Notes under the pieces: generated by a model
Databases searched by the model: none
What the model was told of the DNA's origin: nothing
What the model saw: only the letters and a program-made list of their open reading frames with translations
Shown: in pieces, positions 10,938 to 23,640 of the stretch
How the letters are laid out: the number at the start of each line of letters is the position of its first letter
Numbering within the stretch: the stretch's first letter is position 1
From: Cinnamomum chago
Lineage: Eukaryota > Streptophyta > Magnoliopsida > Laurales > Lauraceae
Assembly: GCA_038049695.1 (NCBI GenBank)
Contig: CP142451.1
Location: 123,787,501-123,851,500 of the forward strand
Direction of reading: 5' to 3'
DNA: 64,000 nt
Translations under genes and position numbers: made by a program

Positions 10938-11692
10938 ATAAACAGAAGTAGTCCTCCTACCAATTTTTTTTATTTATATATCTTTACCTTTTTTCATGAG
11001 CGACGATATCATCGCCCAACAAACCTTATAGATAAGAAAATATTTCTGTTGGGTGACCATATCATCGCCGGTTGTATTATTTGTAGGATATAATCATTTC
11101 TGTCATGCGACGACAAAAAATAACTCTATAATGATGTGGTCCTGTAATTATGTACAATAAATGCAAACATTAGTAAAACATTTCATTTACAACTTCCTTC
11201 ATTTACATCTTTCACGCAAGTGTACGTCAATTTCGATGGAAACAATATTGCAAACATTTAAAAAAATTATCCTTTTATAACATCCTCCATTTACATACCT
11301 TATGCAAATATTAGTAAATTTCTACTACAGCAAATGTCAACATTATAACAATCATCCATTTAAAACATCCTTTATGCACATTCTCCATACAAACATTGAT
11401 AATATCACAAAATGGATTTATTATAAGCATATAAAAATACAAAGTCTTCTATCTACATCCTTGTAGGTCCTACTACAAGAAATCATGACTCTTTAGAAAA
11501 CACATTTCCTTTATTTAATAAAAAAAGTTACAACAACTTATTTACTTTCATGTTCACTCATTTATAACCATTACTTAGAGTTTAGAACATATCTAAATCC
11601 AACTTATGTGCATTTAATTCTCAACTACTCTTGAATATTTCTTACTAAGCCAATTGACTTGCAAAACAACAACAGAAAATATGGAGTTGAAT
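10938..11692 (+). repeat. Segmental duplication block A2 (partner 57124-57936)
   Basis: Matches the sequence right of the 57.1 kb hAT-like element up to GCAAAACAACAACAGAAAAT, with many differences. The shared flank shows that the hAT-like element and its surroundings were duplicated together. No gene is recognised; motifs with GACGATATCATCGCC recur three times. Confidence 0.65.
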
Positions 11693-12769
11693 TGACAGAG
11701 CATTTTACGTTGGCTTTTGACCTACGTAATGCAACTCTCCTTCTTTGTCTGAGCTGGGACCGATAGTAAAATTGACAGAGTTAATTAGTTTCTACTAAAT
11801 ATATTAAATTGTAATGCCTTTAATTAGAACTTCAGCTAGGGGTCTTCAAATTCTTCTTTCTTTTAGTCATTCTTTCCTGGTAGAGCATCCAAATTACTTT
11901 TAAGTGGTAATAGTGGTTTCTCCAACTGGGTTTTCAACTCACCGCTATTGCAAGCTTTCCTGCTTTGCCATTTGGGCGAAGTCCCGCGATCCTGATTTGC
12001 TAGTGAAAATGAAGAGATTGATGATTGGGCTGGTGAGCTTTTATCACCTGCTAGACTCCTGAACTTATATGGTACAATATTTTTAATTTTTTATAATTTT
12101 GCAATCAGACTTGTGAGCATGAAAGGTGGAGATCGTAGAATCCACTCATCATCTACATATGAATGAAACCGGGACTAGTGTGCCACGAAGTGGGACGCCC
12201 TGTGGTGGTTCACAAAACAGGTCGCATATTTTTATTGTGGATCAACAAATTCACCTCGTGGGAATGATATGTTGCTCTTGTTATACTATGTTTAAATTGG
12301 CATAGAGCTTGAGCATCGCCCAAACCATGGTGGGAAGGAAGAAAAAGACCAATGCTTTATAAGCAATGGCGGATCCAGTATTTTCATTTAATTGGGGCAA
12401 GTGGACGATGTAAATTGAAAAAGGTATTTTGAATAATTGTGGTAAATGAATTGTGACTATTATTATTATTATTTGCAACCACTTTCTGTACAATTTCGTA
12501 TAGACAACCAATTATGTGCTCAATGAGATGGTGGGCTCCCATTATATTGTTATCAAATTCTAGCATATATCCCTAATGGTATGGGATTTATCTTGAATGG
12601 TCCTCCTAATATGGAGTTAATCATATTTTCATTATGCTCTCAATCAAATGGTGGAATCTCCTCTATTGAGATGAAGTTTTAGGACATTGGAGGGGTTATT
12701 ATTCATTTTAAACGGTTCAGATTATCATATTGTAGAGGCCCCATGATAGATTCTTGAAAACCTGTAAGT
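11693..12769. other. Intergenic, no gene recognised
   Basis: No supported coding region. A stretch near 12364-12400 resembles the decayed ends of plant repeats but could not be assigned. Confidence 0.35.
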
Positions 12770-14081
12770 TCACAATATTATATATATAAAGACACCAGCA
12801 TTTTCGCAATAGTGCGACACGTGGCGTATCCTCAAATTTTTTTATTTTTCAAGGGCGTCATGTGGGCATCCAAAAAAAATGACACGTGGCATCACAAATA
12901 AAAGTTCTAAATCTTCTCCAACTCCCCTAAAATTCTTCTCATTCAATTTTAAACTTTCTAACATCACCTCTAATTCTACTACCTCCTAACTCACCTCTCT
13001 CTAATTTATTCCATTTATTTCCCCTAAAATCTCTCTTTATGCCTCTCCAATCAATTTCATTTACTTCTCCTGGAGTCTCTCTTTCTACAAACATTTTCTC
13101 TTAATTAATCCCCAAAAATTCTCCCTCTACCCCTAAAATCTCTACCTTATCACATGATTTCTCTCCTTATACACACGTTACATTCAATGGGTCCCACAGA
13201 TTACTAAACAAACAAAAAGAGAAATAAGAAGAAGAAATGTTATTTGGCTTTGATAGTGGGCCCTACAAATTGATGAAAAATATAGAGATCAAGTTGGTAA
13301 TGACTTTTATGATAGGTGAATGTGGATGTATTAAATTTTAATATAGATCAATTTGGGGGACTCTCATACCAGATCTAAATTATAAAGATCTAAGGCTCAC
13401 TTATAGATCATAGTCGACTTCATCTTTATTGTTTTTATTAATCTATGGTGCCCACTGTCAAAGCCAATTTTTTTTTTCTTTTTTTTTTTCAAAAGTTTGA
13501 ATAATTTATGGGTCCCATTGTGAAAGCTAGATTTTCTTCCTTTCCAAACTAACAATTAACGGGGCCACTTTCATAAGTTGTAATTACTACATTTTTCTCC
13601 TAATTTTTGTTTCAATATCGGTATGATTAATATATGGGGCCCATTATGGAAGCCTATGGATTTCAAAATCCACATTTAATATTGACACTCAATTCATGCC
13701 TAAGCACAAATATAATCAAATCTAGCTTCTAAATATCTACAATTTACTTGATATTCCCCTAAAATCTCACGAGTTTCCATCTTTATCAAAATTTTCATAA
13801 TTATATTTAATAAATTAACTAAATAAATCTAAGGGCCTTATTGCGAAATCCGATTTTTCTCTTTCCAAAATCACAATTAAAGGGGGCCACTTTCATAGTC
13901 TATATATCTTTTTTTCTCCTTATTCTCCTTTCAATATTCAGTATGAGTAATTTTTGGAGCCCATTATGGAAGCCGATTGGTTTCAAAATTCACATTTAGG
14001 TTATTTTAAATACTTATAAATATTTTTAATTAATTAAAACTTTAATTATTTTTTTATCCCAACGCAGGCCTGCTGCACTAG
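12770..14081 (+). mobile_element. Probable non-autonomous Helitron
   Basis: The 3' end reads CTAG followed by T at 14078-14082. A 10-bp palindrome GCAGGCCTGC (14064-14073) lies a few bases upstream, as in Helitron termini. A TC-leading AT-rich start (TCACAATATTATATATATAA) at 12770 fits the 5' end, but the preceding base is T, not the usual A. The interior has no RepHel frame. It contains a repeated pair of segments (about 13495-13690 and 13830-14000) sharing GGCCACTTTCATA and CCCATTATGGAAGCC. Confidence 0.5.
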
Positions 14082-15000
14082 TATGATATAATAGCTAAGG
14101 ACCCATATTCATCACCATAGAATTGAAACTCAATTCTCTCATTACCCTCATCATCTCCTCTCCCCTCTTCCTCTCACTCATCTCATCTGTGGTCATGATT
14201 ACCACATGTAGACCCCACATGCACATAAGAAACCCCTAACCCACCTCCTTCTTTCTCTTTCTGAAAAAATTCTAGATCCCCTTTTCTTTTCATTTTCCCC
14301 CTTCTCGTTTCTTCATCCCTCTCTTTTCCATCTTGTCTTTTCTTCTTCTTTTCTCTTTCTCTCGATTCTCTCTCTTTGTTCCACCCTTTTTACCCTCTGC
14401 CGCACCATCTTAGGGTGGATTAGGACCCGTTTTGAAGGTGGGGTGTCGCCATATGGCCAATAACCCATTATGAGAGGTTTCCAAATCTCACGGGTGAGAC
14501 CGCAACCTCAACCACATGCCACAATGTGGGTTCACCCATGTTTGTAAGAAACCATGGTATAAAGAACAACTTTGAACTTGTACTTTAAGCAATTTAACCG
14601 TCCTATCCAGATCCTAATCTATTTATTGCCTCATTTAATTAGCTTTGCCATTTCCTTCCATTCAGTTTTCATAATCTACTTAATAAAAATATAATAATTT
14701 TTGTATATACCCTCTAGGACCCATTTGGGTAAAGCCTCCATTTGGCAAACAAGAGATTACATCACAAGTACACACATTCAAAATTTCTTCGTTGTTTAAA
14801 AAAAAGTAAAAAAACAACCTCCTTTCTCTCCTACATGAAAAAAAAAAAAAAAACTCACTTTGTACACAAAATTTAAAAAGATTCCCTACTAATCCACGAA
14901 AGATAAAATATCATCATAACCCCCTTATATTGTATTCTCTCTTGATTTGTTGGTTTTAAGAGTTAGAAAATAGGCTACTATGTTTTAGTATTTAGTGATA
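14082..15000. other. Intergenic; pyrimidine-rich stretch 14140-14400
   Basis: A CT-rich tract resembling a plant 5' leader, but with no following gene. Nothing else is recognised. Confidence 0.35.
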
Positions 15001-15010
15001 CAGCCGTGCT

Positions 15011-15067
15011 ACATAACCCGACTGGTCCTGGGATCAGCCCGAATTCGGTCCCTCAGTCGGGCTATGT
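15011..15067. repeat. Small hairpin with 14-bp arms
   Basis: ACATAACCCGACTG (15011-15024) pairs with CAGTCGGGCTATGT (15054-15067) with one G-U type mismatch, loop 29 nt. It is perhaps the remnant of a foldback element. Confidence 0.6.
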
Positions 15068-15604
15068 GGACTTTCCTTAGTGATATGCCATGCTATTGCA
15101 TTTAATATATTTTCTATCTCAAAATCAATAATCTTGATGGTATTAAGCATTTTAGTAAAAAAAGAAAAGAAAAAGTCTTGAGCAAGTGCATGAGGTTTAT
15201 GCCGAATTCCGCAGTTTGGATCTGATGATTGTGGTTGCGTCGGTTGACAGGTGGGCCGCTTGTTTGAAGGGGATCTGTTGTCAAATGTTTGTAGAGAAGC
15301 ATCAAAGCCAAAAATGAGTATAATTATTGAAAATCTATTTTATCTTAGATTTTTAATAAATGAACTCTACAGTCAAGTTTCACTCCTCCCAATTCAAAGC
15401 TTGTTTGGTAATAGATGAGAAATCCACACCTGTGGAGATTCCCATTGTCCTTAGAATAATATTTCTTCATCAAAGATTTGTATACACTATAGTTGAGGAT
15501 TTGAGATTGACATCGGCTGTAGGAAGTCACAATTACCAAACATGGATTTTCCAAGAACAGAGGAGTTGACTTAAAATATTAAGTTAAATAAACAACGCCA
15601 GATT

Positions 15605-15700
15605 ATACAACAAATGTGTAAAGTCTATACCTAAGCTTGAAATGGGCCTGAGATCTTGAACTGAATGGGCCTATGATAAGGTTGTTACTCCTGAAATCAT
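15605..15700 (+). repeat. Dispersed repeat, copy 2 of 3
   Basis: Shares CCTAAGCTTGAAATGGGCCT and the AAGGTTGTT ending with 9570-9665 and 24140-24260. A further matching segment follows at 16170-16290 (partner 24840-24960), so a longer duplicated block precedes G2 and G4. Confidence 0.55.
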
Positions 15701-16734
15701 TCCAAACTATGCTTGATCCAAGAACATGAGAAATGTTCATTTACGAGCAGACTCCCTACTATTTATATGCAATCCAACTCGTGGGCCCACTTAGCATTAT
15801 GTCTCTGCGTGAAAGAAGGGCAGACGGAGAAGTCTCCTTATGAAAAAGGGTTGGCTGAAAATCAGCCTCATCAGATTATCCAACCCCTTGTTTTAACAAC
15901 ATTAAATTTTAATGTGATTTCAACTAGATTTCTTTTGAAATTCAAACCAACAGTGAGTGATGGTTTGGTGGGAGTCAAATTGGGCCTCGTGCCAAGGGCT
16001 GCTTTGATTGAAAGGTGGGCCCAAGTGGCAGCATTGTGCCGCGTTGGAGAACATGTTTCCTAAGAACATGTTATTCGACCACAAAAAAAGAAAAAAGAAA
16101 AGAGAACAGGTTATTCATGGGCATTATCCTGGTTGAGGCTTAATTAATGGTTTGGCCCAAGTTATGTTTTGTAATGACGATGAGATCTAGGTTTGCGCGT
16201 GGACAAGAACAAACAGGGACGGGTTAATCCAGCCTTGTATTGTCCAAGGCTTGATCCAGTAATGCAGTCATGGATCAGTATTCTGAGGTTAAGAAGTTTA
16301 ATACAGGAACTAGCAAAAAAAAAAACCTTGCTAATCAAGGGCATGCATGAAGAGATATGATTTTGTGTATGCTAGAAAGGGGGAAGATGGGAGTCCATAA
16401 ATAGGGGAAAGTATATTAGTGGAAACTGGAAAGTGGAGCAAAGTATAGGTGAAGTATATTAGTGGAAAATGGAGGAGAGTATGTTAGCAGTTGTAGAAAT
16501 AAAAAATAATTTCTACTTAAAATTAAAAAGTAAAGTCAAAATTAGATCCAAAACCTCCCGCCTTAATATATTATATAATTGGGCCTTACGTAGAAATGGT
16601 CCAAAAGTAACTTAGCTCTCGCTTTATGTTCGACGACTGAACTGTATGTATAGAGTGATTCTATACTCATAAGAGGCTTAATCTGCTGAACAAAAAAGTG
16701 GCCTATTAGTGGTTTAACTTTTCATAGATCTCAA
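15701..16734. other. Intergenic; part of duplicated block, no gene recognised
   Basis: Apart from the match of 16170-16290 to 24840-24960 and a short repeated phrase GTATATTAGTGGAAA near 16412 and 16454, nothing is supported. The frame at 15713-16063 has no family resemblance and is probably chance. Confidence 0.4.
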
Positions 16735-16743
16735 CTCAGGGAA

Positions 16744-16923
16744 CCCCAAGGGGTAGCTCAGTTGGCCTAGGACTACGGTTTGCACCCGGAGGTTGTAGGT
16801 TCGAAACTGCACTACCACACTGGGGCTACAGGGGAGTTTACCCGGCTTCCCTCTGGGCCCGGAGGGATTAGTCTAACCCAAAGGGTTGGGAACCCTCTGA
16901 TATCAAAAAAAAAAAAAAAAAAC
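16744..16923 (+). mobile_element. tRNA-derived SINE
   Basis: A pol III box A (GGGGTAGCTCAGTTGG, near 16750) and box B (GGTTCGAAACT, near 16798) are followed by a unique body and an A-run ending at about 16922. A 9-bp target duplication CTCAGGGAA lies at 16735-16743 and 16924-16932. The tail CCCTCTGATATC before the A-run recurs at 23609, marking a second, mostly lost copy. Confidence 0.88.
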
Positions 16924-17069
16924 CTCAGGGAAAATGCTAGGATAGAGCGTGCAAACAATTAAATGTCCTGCACATGTATGGCCTCAGGTCAAATCTCACC
17001 ATTAGAAAAGTACGGTTCACCATTAAATTGACAACGTATAAACCAAAGAGAATGTTCCATATTATCATA

Positions 17070-17214
17070 CCCATGGATCCAACTCTATTGAAATTTTGGA
17101 CAGGCCCAAACAAGAGAGTGACATTTTACGGTGTTTACGATACCCATGGATCCAACTCTATTGAAATTTTGGACAGGCCCAAACAAGAGATTGACATTTA
17201 CGGTGTTTAGATTT
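17070..17214 (+). repeat. Two-copy tandem repeat, about 75 bp
   Basis: ACCCATGGATCCAACTCTAT and the following sequence to TTTACGGTGTTTA occur twice in succession, nearly identical. Confidence 0.85.
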
Positions 17215-17847
17215 GCAAGACCCATTGGGGTTGGGGAGGCTTACAAAGTTCTGATGAATATAAGCCACAGAGAATAGGAATTTGTCTTCATTTTAGCAAT
17301 TCCAAATTTTGTAAATTTGAAAAACATGAGACACCAGGGATCCATGCTTGGGCGGATTGGTTATATCCCAATATTACAAAAATGGGTGGATTATTAGTAT
17401 TACACTTTGATCTAAATAACTTATCTTAATAAAAACTCTAACTAGAGTATCCCATAAAATGGAAAAAAATATAATGTATGATAGATTTATAATGAAATGA
17501 TGATTTTGAACGGTTTCGATGTTATGCAGTGAGCTCATTATCAGTCTTTGAAAAATTACATGGGACGTATCCTTGGAATTAACACATGGGCCCTACTTTA
17601 GAAATTGTTATATGCGAGGCTTATGTTCAGAAATTATAGTGTGGGATGCACATTTAAAAATGACAACAGGAGACTCATCTTTAAGAATTATGACATAAGG
17701 CCCACATTTACAGTAATCAGAATGTTTAACACCCTTTGTGAAGTGAAACAATTAAAAATACTAACATGGGCCCACATTTAGGAATTTTAATTTGGCTTAA
17801 GCTTTTAGGAATTTCATAGATGGGACCCACCTTTATATCATAAGTTA

Positions 17848-18075
17848 AGACATTCCAAGGGTAATATTGTAATGGTTTTGGTAAGAAATGAACTAGGGCA
17901 ATTTTGAAATAAAAAAAAAAGAAGATATAGTTAAGACATTCCAAGGGTAATATTATAAATGGTTTGGCCAAGAAATGAACAAACAATTTTGAAATAAAAA
18001 ATAGATATAGTTAAGACATTCTAAGGGTAATATTGTAAATGATTTTGCTAAAAAAACGAACAAGGGCAATCTTGC
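17848..18075 (+). repeat. Three-copy tandem repeat, about 80 bp
   Basis: Three successive units begin GTTAAGACATTC and continue AAGGGTAATATT, then GAAAAAACGAAC-like or GAAATGAAC-like sequence. The A-run at 18109-18126 follows. Confidence 0.8.
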
Positions 18076-18833
18076 AGGGTCTCTGTAGGAAGACCGACCC
18101 TTATCTTCCAAAAAAAAAAAAAAAAAGGATAGAGAGGAATACATACACTTTTCTATGGTTTATATTTTTGATAATCGGGTCTGCCACCGTGCCTCGCTAA
18201 TTTCTTCTGAGATTGTTGCGGCTCTACTGATATGGTTGAAATTAATTGAGGCTGGATCTTTGTCTTATAGAAACAGGGAGATAATGTTTTATCCAATCCT
18301 AGATTGCCAAGGTGTGAAAAAAGGAGGAAGAAATCATACCCAGTTTGCAATTTAGGAGTGCATGAATCGTATCTCATTGTTTCCGCCGGACTCTAATTGG
18401 GTCCAAGTGCATCTTGCCGCATCATTAGACAGAAAGGAACTCATTTACTAGGAATAAATCACCACAGAAGGAATAAACGACATGAGGATTCAGAGACCGA
18501 TCAAACTCACGTGATTATTTACCAAAGAAAACTCACATGATGCCTACGGCAACAACATAGCACAGACATGCAGACTCCAGCAAAATAGAGAAACATAACG
18601 ACGCAATATAACCCAATTATATTGGGAATTTGACATATTAATTCTTCTTAAACCCTATTCTTCTAATTTTATGATTAAAAACCTATTACAGTCAACAGAG
18701 TCGTATGACTCTAGTCCACAATTTTAATTTTTATATTTTATTTTCTACCAATTCATGATATTATGGGTTTTTAAACTTACATGATATCATGGGATCAAGG
18801 AAAAAAAAAAAGGTGGACGGGAGTCGTTTGACT

Positions 18834-19400
18834 CTAGTGACATTCATAGATTTTCAATACTGAAATTGGGAATGCAATGTTTAAGGGATATTGACACGTC
18901 AAATCCCCAATATTATTTCCCACCTCGGTAGTCAGCATGGTCCCTTTCGAGCTGGAATTTGCTTGTGCTGGCGATGAAGCGTCCTCGTTAATGGGCACGA
19001 AACATTGGATGAATTGGTGAGTCATTAGTTTGAATTGATATGCAGCACTTCCAATGCTGTTGCAGAATTCCCAGAAAGGGTCTAACGGCATGTCAGTGAA
19101 GAGATACAACTCTCGAAGGAGATCAAAGAGCGGCCGAATACACGAGAGATAAGGCACCCACCACAGAAAGCAGAGAACAGCGGCAGAGAGGAGGGCAGTA
19201 AGAGCCAAGATAGCAAAGAAAAGTGAGAGATTTTGAGGCGTTTAGGAGCGGGGAGAGGCTTATAGCTTGTAAGAGATATGAGGGATATGGACACAGAGAG
19301 ACTGTGTTCTTCAGCAGATGGAAGTGGGAGTCTACTCCTTCCAGATCTATACCAAGGCTTCCACCTTTATATATCAATTGAAGGATGCTAAAAATGGCTG
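18834..19400 (-). pseudogene. G2: broken copy of the unrecognised membrane-protein family
   Basis: Read on the minus strand, the family landmarks appear in order but in three different frames. Near 19385-19340 is AAIFSILQLIYKGG, then SHFHLLKNTVSL, then SLISLTSYKPLP, then LWWVPYLSCIRPLFDLL, LYLFTDMPLDPFWEFC, AAYQFK and FVPI. At least two frame changes lie in the first half. The family start (MxPxxPTWYGV) is replaced at about 19405 by unrelated sequence carrying a 23-bp direct duplication. The C-terminus is extended relative to G5, because the usual stop after NTEA is lost. Function is unknown. It is certainly homologous to G5/G6 and not functional as the family protein. Confidence 0.75.
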
Positions 19401-21329
19401 CTAGGATTATAGGATTACTGATTCAGATATCCATTAGGCCCCTGATTCAGATATCCATTAGGCCCTTGGGTCATTTTACCTTTAAAAACGACTCAATCAT
19501 AAAGAAATTATGTCCGGATCTCCACACGCTTTCATGGAGTGCAATGAGTGGAACCTATGTCTGGCCTACCTAATGAAGTATTCGACCCATTAAAAATGAA
19601 CGCACCCAAGTGTTTTTAAGACATCCTCAAGCTTTACTTAAAAATGAGTTCATCCCACTGCAAGATTGAACCTAACCAATTTTCAGTAATTCAAATCATC
19701 AATAGGTGGGCCTCCTGGCTCGTGAGAAGAGTTTGAGAGACACTCAGGAGAGTCCGACTCTTCTCTCTAAAAGAACAAAAACCTAAGTATGAGGTGAGAG
19801 GTTAGAGATCGAGAAGAGCATGCTCAATCAAACGGTAGGAGTAGCACCTGAGAGTCTAGATCTCCTAGGTGTCTCCACACGATTTTCATCAAATGGATGT
19901 GTGGAACTATTCCGTGGGGCCTACCTATTGATTATACAAACCGTTAATCAAAATGAATGTTATTCCTTCCAATGATATACCCTCAAATTTTAATTCAATA
20001 AATATATTGGTCTCAATTATAATATATTAAAGTGGAAGGGTCTAGATCGAATTTTGACCATACTTTCTATTTTGACTGCAAGTTACTTTCAGTTTTATAT
20101 AATTGTAGTATTTTTTCTCTCATGAACTCCCTTACTCATACAACAAACCATGTATCCCACCACTTCTAACAAACATGAAACCCACTCACGTACCACTTCC
20201 TCCTCTTTCATCAACCACATAGTATTCACTCCCTCCTATTTCATTAACCATATATGGTATTCACTTCCTCCAGTTTCATCAACCATATGTGATTCATAAA
20301 GACCAAATGAATTTTTGGTTTACAGTATATCTGATTTACAATATATTTGATTTTAGATTATCTTGAACATTATAATTGCATCTTTCACATATGGTATTCA
20401 TGAGTTTGTGTGTATGATATTCATTTCCTCTCTCTCATATTTAGTCTCTTTCATATTTAAGAGTTTATTATGATGTTCATGTTAAACTTCTTCATCATTT
20501 GCATTTTTATAAATTTATGAATGCTTGATTTGCAATATAGATTGTTTTTTTAATCTATTGTTGTTTAATTTGAATTGAACATGCATACCCGTGTTTAACA
20601 TAGATTTTCGTGCTAGTGTAAGATTAAGCACACAACCAATAGCATGATTAACACAATCTCATTCATGGTTAATTATATGCATTAAATCCGTTATCATTTA
20701 TATGTTCAATTTTACGGTGGTACCCATCTCTATTGAAGTCAAACTTGAGGTTTCAATTGCGGGCAAGTTCTTAGCTTTCAATTGTCATGAGGGTTCCTCA
20801 CTTACATTTATAAGAGAGAGTAGGGGTATAATTTGGGTGGGGGATGGGGTGTCTAGATGGGGTGTGGACTGGTCCGACGTGTGGGCAAGTGGCATGTCTA
20901 ATAATGATAGAGCTCCACTTCAAGTTAATTGATTTTTTATAAGCCTTTCTGTTGAGTTTTGATTTGAATAAATCTAAGCTAAATTCACTTTTAGAAAGCA
21001 AATCCATTAAGACTCTTGTTTAGCTAACTAATGAGGAAACTAAGAAAACTGTCATTTAATAAGATTTCTCTAATGAGAAAAACTTTCTAGAGTTATCTAG
21101 AAAAGTGATTTTTCGGTCTTCTCTTAACTTTCTGGACTACTTGGGTTAAAGGTAAGACGGTAAGTAACAATGCTGACATTTTTAAATATTTTGTCCTTCG
21201 CTAATGAAAATTGAGTTTAAAAAATAATAATATGTAAAAATTAGAATGTTTAAACTTGTCATTATGCTAGTATTTCCTAATTTCAAAGTGCTTACCTGAT
21301 TTAACTACAGCCACTAAACGACTCTTCTT
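19401..21329. other. Intergenic, no gene recognised
   Basis: Contains a 23-bp direct duplication (CTGATTCAGATATCCATTAG at 19419 and 19444) and otherwise AT-rich unique-looking sequence. The frame at 20702-20932 shows no family. The segment 21240-21329 matches flanks of G4 (25290-25345) and G6 (53205-53265). Confidence 0.4.
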
Positions 21330-22300
21330 TAAAAACTTTCAAGAATCACTATTTTCCATAATTTCACCGTAACTTTCATTAAATGAAAATACCTACATTT
21401 ATAAGCAAATACTAACTAATCTTATCCTGAGGATATGGATAACCTACTAATATCACTAACATTCTAACATTCTAGCAAACTCTGCAAAGTGATAATCTCC
21501 AACATTCCCCCTCAATCACTTGGTACTTTCAGAAAGTATTTGTGATTGTAAACATTAAAAATAAGAATCCTTTAATCTCTAAAAATAGATTGATAGAATG
21601 TTTTAATAGAAATGATCTTCATGTCTTTTTTGTGATCACCGTTTGTCTATGGCAATCTGTTCTTTTCTGAGCCTATCGGTGCTGGTGGCCCACTGGGTCA
21701 GATTTGTCGCGATTTCTTCCATAACCTTCAATCGTGCAATTTTGATGAAGACGGTGAGATGGTAGGGATTAGATGAATGTGTGGGTAGGAGAAGTTAATC
21801 ACTTCTTTATTAAAATAGAAAAATTGAAAGATTGATAGAATGTTTTATTAGAAATGATCTTCATGTCTTTTTTGTGATCACCGTCTGTCTATGGCTCCAT
21901 CGCTGTGGCAATCCGTTCTTTTCTGAGCCTATCGGTGCTGGTGGCCCACTGGGTCAGATTTGTCGCGATTTCTTCCATAACCTTCAATCGTGCAATTTTG
22001 ATGAAGACGGTGAGAAGGTAGGGATTAGATGAATGTGTGGGTAGGAGAAGTTAATCACTTCTTTATTAAAATCGAAAAATTGACGGTGATTATTATGGAA
22101 GATAGGACTATACCCAGCTTGATCGTAAGATCATCACTGGGCCCAACTCTGGTACCATAAAAACTTTCAAGAATCACTATTTTCCATAATTTCACCTAAC
22201 TTTCATTAAATGAAAATACCTATAGTTATAAGTAAATACTAACTAATCTTATGGTAAGGATAAGGATAACCTACTAATATTACTGACATCCTAACAAACT
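21330..22300 (-). mobile_element. TRIM (miniature LTR retroelement), copy 2
   Basis: Same family as 713-1457, inverted. Terminal repeats are 21330-21504 and 22158 to about 22300. The second is missing its last 25 bp or so. The primer-binding site complement (CTCTGGTACCA) abuts at 22147-22157, and the pyrimidine form of the purine tract is at 21505-21515. The interior is enlarged by a tandem duplication of about 240 bp (21583-21790 and 21832-22050). The element splits the duplicated G3 downstream flank, which resumes at about 22300. It has no coding capacity. Confidence 0.85.
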
Positions 22301-22694
22301 TTTACTGTGATGAAGTGTTAAAAACAAAGGTCCTCTGTTTCTTGACAAAGCATTTATGTCTAACTTAAAAAATGCGGGAGTAAAAAAACAAAGATAAAAT
22401 TATTCTTTTTTCCTTGGAATACATGTATTACTCTGATATCAAATTCACTTAAAATTGATGTCCTCGTGAGTAGGACTGATGTATCTCTGATATGTTGGAT
22501 CCGGATTGCGGATAGTATCTTATACTGAGTTTATTTAACTGCTTTCCATCGAAACCAACTTCCCCATGAGATGCAACTTACATACCAGAATACATACATC
22601 AACTACAAATGTCCAATGTCCATGCATCCAAAAAGACAAAAAAAAAAAGAAGAAGGAATGATATGACAAACTAACACAACATACTGTAAGATAA
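22301..22694. other. Duplicated downstream flank of G3
   Basis: Continues the flank seen beside G4 and G6 (shared GGTCCTCTGTTTC / GGCCCTCTGTTTC and GTCTAACTT). No gene is present. Confidence 0.5.
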
Positions 22695-23075
22695 CTAAGA
22701 TATCTCCGCACCATCGGTACTCAGCATGACCTCCTCTGAGTTTGAATTTGCTGGTGCTGATGATGAAGTACGGATATTATAGGGCACTAAGTGATGGATG
22801 ATTTCCTGGGCCCTTTGCTTTCATTAAACTGCCGCATTTTCAATCTGCCCAAGAATCCCCAACAATGGTCAAAGGGCTTGTTAGTGCAGAAGAGATATAA
22901 GTCCCACAGTAGCTCAAAGAGCAGACGAATACACGAGAGATACGGCACCCACCACAGTTTATAGGGAACAGCTGCAGAAAGGAGCGAAGCGTATGCCAAG
23001 ATAATAAATAAAAGTACGATTTCGTCGGCGGAGAGGGGAGAGGCTTACAGTTTTTAAGTGTAATGAGTGACATGG
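22695..23075 (-). pseudogene. G3: broken, 5'-truncated copy of the membrane-protein family
   Basis: The minus strand shows MSLITLKNCKPLP, then in a second frame AYASLLSAAVPYKLWWVPYLSC and LLFELLWDLYLFCTNKPFD. The tail is altered and loses the AAYQFK motif from frame. Similarity stops at 23075, just before the region that encodes HFHLLKKTVSLY in other copies, so the first third is missing. It has at least two frame changes. Copies G2 to G5 lie head-to-tail on one strand over 8.4 kb. Confidence 0.7.
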
Positions 23076-23329
23076 ATGCATACAGAGAAGGTAACGGATG
23101 GCCTGTTTTGTCCAGGGGACGAATCAGGGGGCAACATGCAAGGGGGCAGAGGAAAGAGACCCGGATCCATACAGAGAAATAAACTTTGGGTGAGGTGAGG
23201 GGCCCTTGGTGACGGAAATAGACCTCTGTTGAGGACCGACCTCCTTCTCACCACTAATGTTAGAGGCATTCTTTGGATGCCGCAAAGTTAGGAGAAATAG
23301 TCGTTGAATTTTATTATGGATTGGAATGA

Positions 23330-23615
23330 AGTGAAGTTTCCATAAATTTTTTTTTTCTTCTTATCCTGGGTTTGTAAAGGATATGGATTGCTTCCGCTAC
23401 TTTCATGGAAAGAAGCTCAGACCAGGCAAAGATCCGTGTACATACCCTTTGGAGAAAATATCAGATATTGGGTGTGGTCCTAGCCCATTTGATACCGGGA
23501 ACGAAATTTATGACCTGGCTAATGGAGCAATACGGGTGGAAAGGACTACTTCCTAGTAATTTAAGGTATTTATAAGGTGGAAACTCAACAGATAGATCAG
23601 GATGCAACACCCTCT
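23330..23615 (+). repeat. Duplicated segment (partner 31375-31690)
   Basis: Shares GGATTGCTTCCGCT, CAGGCAAAGATCC, TGTACATACCCTTTGGA and ATTTATAAGG with 31375-31690, which has about 50 extra bases. No coding function is recognised in either copy. It ends at the SINE tail at 23609. Confidence 0.7.
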
Positions 23616-23640
23616 GATATCAAAAAAAAAAAAAACAAAA
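23608..23640 (+). mobile_element. SINE 3' tail fragment
   Basis: ACCCTCTGATATC followed by an A-run is identical to the 3' end of the SINE at 16744-16923. Only the tail is present. Confidence 0.6.
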
